A stretch of DNA of 64,000 bases. Source: Muribaculaceae bacterium (lineage in GTDB: Bacteria > Bacillota > Clostridia > Lachnospirales > Lachnospiraceae). The notes beneath the pieces are model-generated. The model made no database searches, was not told where the DNA came from, and saw nothing but the letters and a program-made list of their open reading frames with translations. The position numbers and the translations under genes were made by a program. Positions 50,612 through 59,088 of the stretch are shown piece after piece; positions within the stretch are counted from its first letter, which is position 1, and each line of letters starts with the position of its first letter. The stretch spans positions 98,166 to 162,165 of the forward strand of contig JAMPCA010000003.1 in assembly GCA_023666425.1 (NCBI GenBank), in the 5' to 3' direction.

Positions 50612-51012
50612 AACTGTTATTAGATACTCATATTATTTTATGGGCGTTGAATGATAACCCCAAATTGTCAGAGCAGGCAAAGGCTTTAATTATGGATACA
50701 GACAATGAGATTTACTACAGTTCTGCCGCCGTATGGGAAACAACGATAAAATACATGTCAAAACCAGATAAAATACGAATCAGCGGTTCTAAATTGGCGG
50801 AGCTTTGCCAAAAAATGGAATACCAAATGCTTCCGATTGCAGACAGACATATAGCCGCCTTGGAAACACTTGTATTTCATAACAAGCATCAGGTGCATAA
50901 TGATCCCTTTGACCGGATTATGATTGCTCAGGCAAAAGCAGAGAGAATGCAGTTTATTACACATGATTCTAAGATTCCATTTTATAACGAATCCTGTATA
51001 ATAGCAGTATAG
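50608..51012 (+). CDS. PIN-domain ribonuclease toxin (VapC type)
   Basis: A 134-residue PIN protein: the first acidic residue is in LLLDTHIILWAL, followed by SSAAVWETTIKYM (Glu), NDPFDRIMIAQA (Asp) and FITHDSKIPFY (Asp). These four positions form the metal-dependent RNase site. VapC toxins cleave tRNA or rRNA. The gene overlaps its antitoxin by 4 bp. The module lies between an MBL gene and a LysR scrap, which suggests insertion into a formerly different region. Confidence 0.9.
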   Translation: MKLLLDTHIILWALNDNPKLSEQAKALIMDTDNEIYYSSAAVWETTIKYMSKPDKIRISGSKLAELCQKMEYQMLPIADRHIAALETLVFHNKHQVHNDPFDRIMIAQAKAERMQFITHDSKIPFYNESCIIAV

Positions 51013-51029
51013 TAAAATAAAGTCAGGCC

Positions 51030-51161
51030 GCCTATGAATGCAATATCTCACAATCCGCCATATCGCAACAGGTGCAGGCACTGGAAAGAGAGTTAGGCTT
51101 TTCGCTGCTGGAACGTAAACAGCGCAAGTTTAAACTGACGCCCGCCGGAGAATTTTTCTAA
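51030..51161 (+). pseudogene. LysR-family HTH remnant
   Basis: A frame without a start codon reads ISQSAISQQVQALERELGFS then LLERKQRKFKLTPAGEFF and a stop at 51159-51161. That is the HTH and wing of a LysR regulator; the first helix and the whole effector domain are missing. It begins 18-20 bp after the PIN toxin stop, so the TA module probably replaced or deleted the rest. Confidence 0.85.
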
Positions 51162-51165
51162 ATTC

Positions 51166-51198
51166 TAACGAAGCGCTGACGAAATCAGCGCTTCGTTA
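51166..51198. terminator. perfect 14-bp hairpin between convergent genes
   Basis: TAACGAAGCGCTGA and TCAGCGCTTCGTTA with a 5-nt loop CGAAA. It lacks a strong T-run on either side, but its position between the plus-strand TA genes and the minus-strand GGDEF/EAL gene fits a bidirectional terminator. Confidence 0.6.
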
Positions 51199-51232
51199 AC
51201 TATGATATCTGTCATCCTGTCAGCTGCCATTT

Positions 51233-53887
51233 TCACAGATACCTCCGCTCAAATTCCTCCAGCTTCATAGGCTTGCCGAAATAATATCCCTGCACCATAC
51301 CGATGTGCATGTGTGAGAGCACCGCGAGCTGCTTTTCCGTCTCCACTCCCTCCACACAGACCTTTACGCCGATGGTAGCTGCCAGCTCCGCCACCATTTT
51401 CACGAAGGCGTCGGAGAAATCGTCCTCTCCCAGATGCTCGACAAAACAGCGGTCTATCTTGATCACGTCCAGCGGCATCTCCCGGATATGGTTTAAGGAA
51501 GAATAGCCCGTGCCGAAATCATCCAGCGCCACCCGGACGCCAAGATCCCGGATCTCACTTAAAATCCGCTTCATACAGTCCATATCGTCGATTGCCAGAC
51601 TCTCCGTCACCTCAAGCGTCAGATTCTGCGGCTTCAGACGGCTGTCCCTCAGGACATTTTTTACCTTCTGCACAACGTCGCTCTGCAAGAGCTGCACCAC
51701 CGAGAGATTCACGTTCACCTTATAGTCTTTTCCCTTGTCATTCCAGTATTTGCATCGCTTCGCCGCTTTTTTGAGCACATGCTCCCCGATGGGATTGATG
51801 AGTCCCAGATACTCCGCCAGCGGGATAAAGGCATCCGGCCCCACAAAGCCCATCTCCTTCGAGTTCCAGCGCACCAGCGCCTCCGCTCCGCAGCAGGGCG
51901 TCCCCTCCTTCGTCACGTCGATGATCGGCTGGTAGTACACCTCAAATTCACTGCAGGCCGCCAGCGCCGCCGCCCGCATATTTTTCTCCATGTCCAGTCT
52001 TCTGCTAGCGGAAAAATCGTCCTTTTCGCTGTAGTACTCGACGCGGTTTTTCCCCTTCCGCTTCGCCGCCAGAAGCGCCATGTCCGCCTTGCGGATCAGC
52101 TCCTCCACTGTGCCGCCGTCCGTGGGGAAGCAGGCGATCCCCATACTCATCGTACAGTAATAGTCCTCCCCCTTTAAAAACCACGGCTTGGAAAAAATCG
52201 CCATCGTCTCCTGCGTGATCCGTCCCAGCTGCGCATCCGCCGTGTCCGGCACCAGAATCACAAACTCATCCCCGCCCATGCGGTAGCAGCTGTTCTCCAC
52301 CCCGGAGATATGTCTCAGACTGTGGGAAATTGCTTTTAAAAGAATATCTCCGTATTTATGACCCAGCCCATCGTTGATGTGTTTGAAATCATCGAGATCC
52401 ATGTAGAGCAGCGCACCCTGCCGCTTTTTTGCCTCTGCCTCCTTTATACATTCTTCCAGATCCTGTTCACAGCGCATCCGGTTATACAGCCCGGTCAGGA
52501 AATCACTGTTGGCGCGGTTCTCAATCTCCTTCTGGTAGACCTTCTTATCCGTAATGTCGTACAGGGTGCACAGACTCACACTGCGGCCGTCCACCCAGCT
52601 GATCGGCGTCTTGTACACATCCAGCCAGCGTTCCTCCTCCACCGAGTAGATCTCCCCGCAATAGCGGCTTCTCTTTACCTCCTGCTCGCCAAAGACCAGC
52701 TCATCCAGCTTCCCCGCCGCGATACTCTGGGAAAACAGGCTCTGCAGCTTCTGGTTCATATACAGAATCGTGCGGCTGGCATAATCCGCCACATAGATCC
52801 CGCAGCCGGCATTTTCCAGTATCTCCTCCAGCGCCGCATAGGAGCTGGCCAGGGAATTCTTCACAATCCGCCGGGAGAGAATGCTCTGCACCACATGCTT
52901 GACGTCATTGACAAAATCCACGTCCTCGTTCGCCCACTCCCGCTCCCTGCCATTCTCAAAAAAGCACAGATACATGAGGAGCCGCTTCTCCACCTCCAGG
53001 GGCATACACAGCATGGCGGAGATGCCACAGGTCTCAAAATAGCGCGCAAACCGTTCCGGCTTCATGGAATCGGAGGACACCAGATACGGCTTTCCGTCAA
53101 AAAAGGGAAACGTTCCGATGGGCTGATGCTGCATTTTGTCGAGCATGGAAAACTTCTCCTCTGCCACATACTCACAGACCATATCCGCCGTTTTCCCCTC
53201 GGCGTCCGCCCGAATCAGACAGCCCCCGTCGATGCCCAGACTCATACAGGTCTCACGGATCACATTCTGGATCAGGCTCTGGAAACCGTCGTCCGACTCC
53301 AGGCTTCTCACCACCTCGGTCATCGTCTGGGAGCGGCTCAGCTGTCTCTGCACCGCAGATTCCGCCTCCGCACTGCGCTTTAGGGCAGACCGGGCGGCAA
53401 GCTGCTGGTTTTTCGCCGAAAAGACCATGCCCGACATCGCCTCTAAAAATTCCATGGACTGATAGAAGCGCTCCTCCGTCGTCCGCAGCATATATGCCGG
53501 AATCCCGTCCCCCTCACCCAGCTTATCCTCCAGAAAAGCAACCGCTATCCAGAAAAATGCAGGCTTTCCCTCAAGCCTCGTACAGACGCCGCACATTTTC
53601 ACATAGGGCTCGTCCAGGGCGAGTTCCTGCATATTCTCCGGCACATCCGTATCCATGCGGCGCATAAGGCGCATAAATTCCACCTCGTCCACCAGACTTC
53701 GCAGACATGCCAGCTCCTCATCGCTGCCGTAAGGCTTTATGAGTTCCCCCGCCTCTTTATCAAAGCAGGCGAGATAGAGCTGGTTCGTGCGGCAGAACTT
53801 CTCCTGCAGAAGCCGCAAAATCCCCACATCCACCAGCTCCTCTGTCAGGCTCTCCGCCCCCTGCTGTTTCACTCCGATATCTGCCAT
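51233..53887 (-). CDS. cytoplasmic GAF-PAS-GGDEF-EAL c-di-GMP enzyme
   Basis: An 884-residue soluble protein. Residues 15-150 form an uncharacterised sensor (LYLACFDKEAGELIKPYG, Cys-containing) resembling PocR-like ligand domains. A GAF-like domain (about 200-345), a PAS-like domain (about 350-450, GCGIYVADYASRTILYMNQK), GGDEF (motif intact at 538-542, with MDLDDFKHINDGLGH) and EAL (at 669-671, with EVTES, DDFGTGYSS and EGVETE) follow. Both catalytic sets look intact, so it may make and break c-di-GMP. It ends 33 bp from the hairpin and starts 6 bp after the methyltransferase gene. Confidence 0.92.
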   Translation of the reverse strand: MADIGVKQQGAESLTEELVDVGILRLLQEKFCRTNQLYLACFDKEAGELIKPYGSDEELACLRSLVDEVEFMRLMRRMDTDVPENMQELALDEPYVKMCGVCTRLEGKPAFFWIAVAFLEDKLGEGDGIPAYMLRTTEERFYQSMEFLEAMSGMVFSAKNQQLAARSALKRSAEAESAVQRQLSRSQTMTEVVRSLESDDGFQSLIQNVIRETCMSLGIDGGCLIRADAEGKTADMVCEYVAEEKFSMLDKMQHQPIGTFPFFDGKPYLVSSDSMKPERFARYFETCGISAMLCMPLEVEKRLLMYLCFFENGREREWANEDVDFVNDVKHVVQSILSRRIVKNSLASSYAALEEILENAGCGIYVADYASRTILYMNQKLQSLFSQSIAAGKLDELVFGEQEVKRSRYCGEIYSVEEERWLDVYKTPISWVDGRSVSLCTLYDITDKKVYQKEIENRANSDFLTGLYNRMRCEQDLEECIKEAEAKKRQGALLYMDLDDFKHINDGLGHKYGDILLKAISHSLRHISGVENSCYRMGGDEFVILVPDTADAQLGRITQETMAIFSKPWFLKGEDYYCTMSMGIACFPTDGGTVEELIRKADMALLAAKRKGKNRVEYYSEKDDFSASRRLDMEKNMRAAALAACSEFEVYYQPIIDVTKEGTPCCGAEALVRWNSKEMGFVGPDAFIPLAEYLGLINPIGEHVLKKAAKRCKYWNDKGKDYKVNVNLSVVQLLQSDVVQKVKNVLRDSRLKPQNLTLEVTESLAIDDMDCMKRILSEIRDLGVRVALDDFGTGYSSLNHIREMPLDVIKIDRCFVEHLGEDDFSDAFVKMVAELAATIGVKVCVEGVETEKQLAVLSHMHIGMVQGYYFGKPMKLEEFERRYL

Positions 53888-53893
53888 CGCGAC

Positions 53894-55480
53894 CTACCCC
53901 CGTAATCCAATCACCATTAAAGAAAATCCCGTCTTTGTCTGCATCAGTGTCTCCTGCAAAAGCCTGTATTCCCTGTGCAGCCTGAGCTGTTTTTTCACAA
54001 AGCCCACCTCATTCGTGTACATAATAATCACGCCCTGCGGTGCCAGCAGCCCGGAAGCATAACGGAAAAACTGCTCATAGAGCGCATCCATCTCCTCCTT
54101 CGTCTGCTTCCCCCGCCGGGGCATATCTGTAATGATCTCGTCAAAGCGGTATGCATGACGAAAATCAAAGAAATCCCGGTGGATAAAATTGATTTTCTCC
54201 CCCGCAAGAGCGGCGTTCTCACGCCCAAAAATTATGGCGTCCCCGAAAATGTCCGTGCCGTACTTATCGCCCGCCGGAACCGCAATATCCCTCTCGATCA
54301 AAAGCGTCCCCACCCCGCAGAAGGGATCTAAAAGCTGTGCGCCCTCTTTCAGGTACGGCCTTGCCAGCTCCATGATGAGCGCCGCCACAGAAGGGTGAAG
54401 AGAGGTCGAAACTGCATGTTTCCGGTAAGAAAAACGGGCGTCCGGCAGCGTGTAAAACTTCACGCACGGGAAAAAAAGTCCCTCCCGGTTCATCACCAGC
54501 CGCAGCTCCACCTCATAATCCCCGGGGGAATTGACGAGCCGGCCATGGGAGGCAATCTCCAGCTCCACACCCAGCCTTCTGGTAAATGTACTGCGCTCCT
54601 CCAGTGTCATGGGCGCCCTGCATTCCATCCTGAAATAAAAGACTCCCTCCCCATGGTATTTTCTGCACAGCCCTGCCAGCCAGGGGGCTATGCTTTTGGC
54701 CGCCTCCTCCGGGTCGCGGGAAACCAGCGGTTCCCCCTGCGGACACAAAAAACACAGTTCCCTGTATGCCCGTACCATGGACAGGGGTACAAGGTCACCA
54801 GTCTCGACACTGACTCCCAGTGGGTGAAGCTTTACCACAGGCGCACTGTCCGGCTCCTTGTCCGCCGCGCAGCTCTTATACGCCTCGAGCACCAGTCTGC
54901 GAACCACCTCCCGGTGCAGGCGGTTCGTGATAAGAAGCACTCTGTTTTCTCCCTGCGCCCGGTCAAAGCTGTGGGACTTTATCCCCTCACCGCGGATCCT
55001 GAGCTGCCGCAGCGCCCGAAGCTCCTCTGCAACATGCTTTTTGTTTTCCCCGAGCGGCTCCTGCGCGGGCGTTCCACCGTCCGTCCTGCGCCTTAAGACG
55101 CCCGTAAGAAGCGCCTCCTGCAAACGCTCCTCCTGCTCTTTCAGACCGGCTTTGGCAGACTCCTCCTGCAGCTCTCCCGCCGGATAACGCAAAAGTGCTT
55201 CCAGATAAGCGCTGCGCACAAAGAGCGTCTCCTCCCTCTCGTAAGCCTGATACAGCAAAAGTGCCGCAGACCCGTAGCAGAGATCCCCAAACAAAAGCGC
55301 CGCGTTCTTCCTCGTCTTGGCGTCTTCGCTCTTTAAAAAGCTGTAGAAAAGCTCCTCCTGCCCCGCGATCCGCGCTTTCAGTTCCTCCGCCGCACCGCCG
55401 TCTTTCAGCCACTTCCGCAGCGCGCTTAAGTTCTGCCGCACATTTTTTAACTCCAGTAATTCTCTGTAGATTTCTTCCAA
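53894..55480 (-). CDS. HEAT-like/THUMP-type RNA methyltransferase fusion
   Basis: A 528-residue protein from a TTG start (AGGAG 11 nt upstream). Residues 1-130 are alternating helices resembling HEAT repeats. The middle (about 150-340) resembles a THUMP-like RNA-binding region. The C-terminus is a class I methyltransferase with LLDPFCGVGTLLIERDIAV (motif I), GTDIFGDAIIFGRENAALAG and ITDMPRRGKQTK, where related RNA methylases (RlmL, Trm14, Trm-G10) have DPPYG. The substrate is probably a guanine in rRNA or tRNA; the altered TDMPRR motif makes this uncertain. The gene is in an operon with the amidase upstream and GGDEF/EAL downstream. Confidence 0.8.
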   Translation of the reverse strand: MEEIYRELLELKNVRQNLSALRKWLKDGGAAEELKARIAGQEELFYSFLKSEDAKTRKNAALLFGDLCYGSAALLLYQAYEREETLFVRSAYLEALLRYPAGELQEESAKAGLKEQEERLQEALLTGVLRRRTDGGTPAQEPLGENKKHVAEELRALRQLRIRGEGIKSHSFDRAQGENRVLLITNRLHREVVRRLVLEAYKSCAADKEPDSAPVVKLHPLGVSVETGDLVPLSMVRAYRELCFLCPQGEPLVSRDPEEAAKSIAPWLAGLCRKYHGEGVFYFRMECRAPMTLEERSTFTRRLGVELEIASHGRLVNSPGDYEVELRLVMNREGLFFPCVKFYTLPDARFSYRKHAVSTSLHPSVAALIMELARPYLKEGAQLLDPFCGVGTLLIERDIAVPAGDKYGTDIFGDAIIFGRENAALAGEKINFIHRDFFDFRHAYRFDEIITDMPRRGKQTKEEMDALYEQFFRYASGLLAPQGVIIMYTNEVGFVKKQLRLHREYRLLQETLMQTKTGFSLMVIGLRG

Positions 55481-55494
55481 AATAAATATCTCTC

Positions 55495-56223
55495 CTATTC
55501 GACCGGGCGCGCAACCCCGTTCTTCTCAATATAATCCGCCAGCTCTGACTTAAACAGCCGCCATGAGCTCTCATTCTCCACATAGTACTTGGGACAGTTT
55601 TTGCCTGTAACGTCGTAGTGGCGGATCACCGCATCCACGTCCAGCTCATAGCGTCCCATGAGCCATGTGACCAGCTGCACCAAAGAAGCGTAGGTCTTCG
55701 CATTAAAGCGCCCCGACTCCTCCTCAATACAGCACTCTATGGATATCGTATCTATGTTGCGCTCCTTCGTGGCGTAGGCAATCTCACTGCAGGGAATGCA
55801 CTGTACAATCTCCCCCTCCAGACCGATAATAAAATGGCTGCTGGCGCTGGTAGTGTGCGTCTGTGCAAGCCCGGCGAAATAATCCCGGTTCTGCATGGCG
55901 GTCGTTCCCGGATTCGCTGTGTAGTGAATGACGATGCCCGTCACCTTTTCGATGGGCGTCCCCGGCCGGGAATAATCGTTGATGGGAAGCAGCTCCACAT
56001 CAATCTCCGGCTCCTGCGGAATGTACTTGATATCCGTCACGGGAGGCGCCGCCGTCTCCTTTTCGCGCGGCCTGAGCATAAACACCAGCGCAGCTGCCCC
56101 CACAAGCACAAGCACCAGCGCCAAAAGCCCTGCGCAGATGATGGCATTCTGTCTGAGCTGCCTCTGCCGCCGCAGCCTGCTGTTTTCAATTCGTTCCCTT
56201 GCTCTTTTTTCCGCTTCTGTCAC
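55495..56223 (-). CDS. membrane-anchored N-acetylmuramoyl-L-alanine amidase (Amidase_2)
   Basis: A charged N-terminus, one membrane helix (AIICAGLLALVLVLVGAAAL) and an external amidase_2/PGRP domain. The zinc ligands are in TGIVIHYTANPGTTA and IRHYDVTGKNCPKYY (His, His, Cys), with SSHFIIGLEGEIVQCIP and NIDTISIECC between. It cleaves the bond between muramic acid and the stem peptide. GTG 56223 with AGGAG 9 nt upstream is preferred; a GTG at 56274 would add 17 residues but has no ribosome-binding site. It is a type II membrane protein facing the wall. Confidence 0.88.
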   Translation of the reverse strand: MTEAEKRARERIENSRLRRQRQLRQNAIICAGLLALVLVLVGAAALVFMLRPREKETAAPPVTDIKYIPQEPEIDVELLPINDYSRPGTPIEKVTGIVIHYTANPGTTAMQNRDYFAGLAQTHTTSASSHFIIGLEGEIVQCIPCSEIAYATKERNIDTISIECCIEEESGRFNAKTYASLVQLVTWLMGRYELDVDAVIRHYDVTGKNCPKYYVENESSWRLFKSELADYIEKNGVARPVE

Positions 56224-56333
56224 AGCACTTCTCTCCTGCTTTTTCGCTTCCTTCGTCTCTTTGGTAAAAAACACAGAAATATTTTAACATATTTTTACAG
56301 CAAATGTATGTATATTCTCTTAAAATTTTACAC

Positions 56334-56369
56334 AAAAACGCCACACAGGGCAACGACCGCCTGTGTGGC
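56334..56369 (-). terminator. terminator after ilvE
   Basis: Perfect 10-bp stem GCCACACAGG / CCTGTGTGGC with a 10-nt loop, followed on the minus strand by GTTTTTGT. It is 14 nt after the ilvE stop. Confidence 0.88.
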
Positions 56370-56383
56370 ATATTGTACAGTTA

Positions 56384-57409
56384 TTAGAGAATCGTGTGTA
56401 CCCAGCCTGCCGGACCCTCGATCTCACCCATCTGGATGCCCGTCAGTGTGTCGTAAAGCTTCTTAATGGTCGGCCCCATCTCCTCCATACCGCTGGGGAA
56501 GCAGATCTCTTTGCCGTGGTCGTCGATCTTACCCACCGGAGAGATGACCGCAGCCGTTCCGCAGAGCCCGCACTCGGCAAAGCCGGACACCTCCGCGAGC
56601 GTAACCTCTCTGTGCTCCACTGTCATGCCCAGATACTTCTCCGCCACCACCATCAGGGATCTTCTGGTGATCGAGGGAAGAATGCTGTCCGACCTGGGGG
56701 TGACAAACTTACCGTCCTTTGTGATGAAGATAAAGTTCGCGCCTCCGGTCTCCTCCACCCTGCTTCTCGTGGCGGGATCCAGATACATATTCTCATCGTA
56801 GCCCTGATTGTGGGCGTCCACGATCGCGTGCAGGCTCATCGCGTAATTTAAGCCCGCCTTGATATGTCCGGTTCCATGGGGCGCCGCCCGGTCAAAGTCC
56901 GACACGCGGATCGTCAGGGGCTTCGCGCCGCCCTTGAAGTAGGGACCCACCGGCGTCACAAAAATACGGAACTGGTACTCATCTGCCGGCTTCACGCCGA
57001 TCACGGAGTTGGTCGCGATCATGTAAGGACGGATATAGAGCGTCGCGCCCGAACCAAAGGGCGGAACCCATGCCGCATTCGCCTTCACAACCTCCTCCAC
57101 AGCCTTTACAAAACGCTCTTCCGGGAATACCGGCATCTCCAGATACTCACAGCTGTCCTTCATGCGGGAAGCGTTCAGATCCGGGCGGAAGCACACAATA
57201 TGTCCGTCCTCCGTGGTGTACGCTTTCAGTCCCTCGAAGCAGGACTGGGAATACTGAAAAACGCCTGCACATTCATTCAGCGTAATTGTCGCATCCGCCG
57301 TAATCTCTCCATCGTCCCATTTGCCATCCTTATAGTTGGAAACGTAGCGGTAATCCGCGACCATATAGCTAAACCCTAAGTTCGCCCAGTCCAGATTCTT
57401 TTTTTCCAT
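56384..57409 (-). CDS. ilvE: branched-chain amino-acid aminotransferase
   Basis: A 341-residue fold-type IV PLP aminotransferase: VFQYSQSCFEGLKAY, FRPDLNASRMKDSCEYLEMP, the PLP lysine in GTGHIKAGLNYAMSLHA, and SITRRSLMVVAEKYLG with EVSGFAECGLCGTAAVISPV. It transfers the amino group between glutamate and the 2-oxo acids of valine, leucine and isoleucine. It stands alone here with its own promoter and terminator, 30 kb from the leuB-ilvD-ilvB operon. Confidence 0.96.
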   Translation of the reverse strand: MEKKNLDWANLGFSYMVADYRYVSNYKDGKWDDGEITADATITLNECAGVFQYSQSCFEGLKAYTTEDGHIVCFRPDLNASRMKDSCEYLEMPVFPEERFVKAVEEVVKANAAWVPPFGSGATLYIRPYMIATNSVIGVKPADEYQFRIFVTPVGPYFKGGAKPLTIRVSDFDRAAPHGTGHIKAGLNYAMSLHAIVDAHNQGYDENMYLDPATRSRVEETGGANFIFITKDGKFVTPRSDSILPSITRRSLMVVAEKYLGMTVEHREVTLAEVSGFAECGLCGTAAVISPVGKIDDHGKEICFPSGMEEMGPTIKKLYDTLTGIQMGEIEGPAGWVHTIL

Positions 57410-57434
57410 ATCATTTTCCTCCCTTCCTGAACAC

Positions 57435-57506
57435 TATAACCTTGCGTTATAAAGTTCTGATTCTTTCATATTCAATCATTCTAGTACAATCTCTCTGATT
57501 TGTCTA
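57435..57506 (-). promoter_or_regulatory. ilvE promoter and leader palindrome
   Basis: TAGACA (57506-57501), 17 nt, TAGAAT (57483-57478) form a clear promoter. In the leader, TATAAC and GTTATA (57435-57451) are inverted around a 5-nt spacer and may be an operator. Further upstream ATGGCA and TGCCAT (57528-57551) form another short inverted pair. Confidence 0.7.
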
Positions 57507-57564
57507 CATTCCCGCTCAAATTTACTATGGCAAATAATTATAAATGCCATAACCTGAAATACTT

Positions 57565-59088
57565 TTAAGCCTCCTCCCCAAAGCCCAGAAGGTGCATCGC
57601 CTCGCGCTTAAGCTCCTGCCCCCTGTCTTTTAGGAGCAGCAGGCGGTTGTACTTGTAGTATGCCTCGTTTCCACACGCGCTGACATATTTTAAGCTGTAA
57701 TAGCCCGCCGACAGTTCCGAGAGAAAAATCACCAGCTCCTGCCCTTCCCCAAAGGTGTGCACCAGAAAATCAAAGGCATTGGTCAGATGGCGCCCTGCAA
57801 CTGTCACGGCCTGCTGCCGCTTCTCCTCCTGTTTGTCAAAAAAGTCCTTGACAATGGCAAAATCCTCTCTGGCCTGACCGCAGCCCTCCACAGCGAGAAG
57901 GCCAACGCATTTTTCCATCAGCCGGTCCACGCTGCGGGCCGTGCGCTCCTCCTCTCTTGTCAAAAGCCCCGCCTGCCGTCTGTGCGCAAGCCTCTGCTGT
58001 GCCTCCTGCCTCTGGCGCATGAGAAGCGCGTTTGCCCTGCCGCCGCCCGCTTTTAACTCCTCCCGCAGACGTTTCAGCTCTTCCAGAAATTCCCGCTGAC
58101 AGTCAAGACCTGCCTCCCAGCCCTGAAAATCCTGGTTCAGTCTGTCAATGAGAAGCGCGATCAGGCTCAGCTTCTCGTCAAAGGGGGCGTTTTCCACATC
58201 GTCGGACAGCTCCGGCATAAGTCCCTCCAGAATGTCGGGAATCCGGTACACATTCCGGTACTTGTTATAAAGCTCGTAATAGCCGGCAAAATCCCGGGCA
58301 ATTTCTGCGTCCTGCACATACTGCACCACCAGCGCAAAGGTGACGGGAATCCCCAGCTGCTCATAGGCCTGTATGATGACGGACAGATCCTCCCAGCCCC
58401 TCGCCGTGACAAAACGCTTGCCCTCCACATCAGATACCACCGAGTAGAAATTCTTCTTTTTAATCTCCAGATAGGCGAGAATGGAGCCGTGAATGCCCAC
58501 ACGGTAGGCATATTCCTTCCAGACGCCGTAGTCCTCCTCTATGAAAATGCGCTTGACTCTGTCATAGGTCACAATGTCAAAATCCCGCACCGACTTATTG
58601 TATTCCGGCGGATTTCCCGCGGTGACAATCAAAAAGCCGTCGGGAAGCTTGTGATTTCCAAAGGTCTTATACTGCAAAAACTGCAGCATGGTGGGCGCCA
58701 GCGTCTCGGACACACAGTTGATCTCATCCAAAAACAGGATTCCCTCCGAAATCCCGGAGCGCTCAATCTGGTCGTAGACCGCCGCGATAATCTCGCTCAT
58801 GGTGTACTCCGTCACGCTCACCTCGCGCCCGCCGTAACTCTTCTTTTCGATAAAGGGCAGGCCGATGGCGCTCTGGCGGGTGTGGTGGGTGATCGTATAG
58901 CTCACCAGACTGATCTCACATTCCTTCGCCACCTGCTCCATCACGGCAGTCTTGCCGATACCGGGCGGTCCCATGAGAAGAACCGGCCTCTGCTTTTGCA
59001 CGGGAATCCGGTACTCCCCCAGCTCGTCCTTTGCAAGATATGCCCGCACTGTATTGATAAGCTCCTGCTTTGCCTCTTTGATATTCAT
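57565..59088 (-). CDS. MoxR-like AAA+ ATPase
   Basis: A 507-residue protein. The AAA+ domain covers about 1-310: Walker A GPPGIGKTA (40-48), Walker B ILFLDEIN (117-124), sensor 1 VTAGNPPEYN. The second half is a helical region with a coiled-coil-like part (REFLEELKRLREELKAGGGR) and no known motif. ATG 59088 has AGGAAGG just upstream and overlaps the VWA gene's stop by 4 bp. MoxR ATPases act as chaperones in metal insertion or complex assembly with VWA partners, as encoded next door. The long C-terminal half is unusual for simple MoxR proteins. Confidence 0.88.
   Translation of the reverse strand: MNIKEAKQELINTVRAYLAKDELGEYRIPVQKQRPVLLMGPPGIGKTAVMEQVAKECEISLVSYTITHHTRQSAIGLPFIEKKSYGGREVSVTEYTMSEIIAAVYDQIERSGISEGILFLDEINCVSETLAPTMLQFLQYKTFGNHKLPDGFLIVTAGNPPEYNKSVRDFDIVTYDRVKRIFIEEDYGVWKEYAYRVGIHGSILAYLEIKKKNFYSVVSDVEGKRFVTARGWEDLSVIIQAYEQLGIPVTFALVVQYVQDAEIARDFAGYYELYNKYRNVYRIPDILEGLMPELSDDVENAPFDEKLSLIALLIDRLNQDFQGWEAGLDCQREFLEELKRLREELKAGGGRANALLMRQRQEAQQRLAHRRQAGLLTREEERTARSVDRLMEKCVGLLAVEGCGQAREDFAIVKDFFDKQEEKRQQAVTVAGRHLTNAFDFLVHTFGEGQELVIFLSELSAGYYSLKYVSACGNEAYYKYNRLLLLKDRGQELKREAMHLLGFGEEA

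Noticed and set aside
47900..51200. Integrative element or prophage
   Set aside because: The stretch is AT-richer and contains accessory genes, but I see no integrase, transposase, phage gene or flanking direct repeats.
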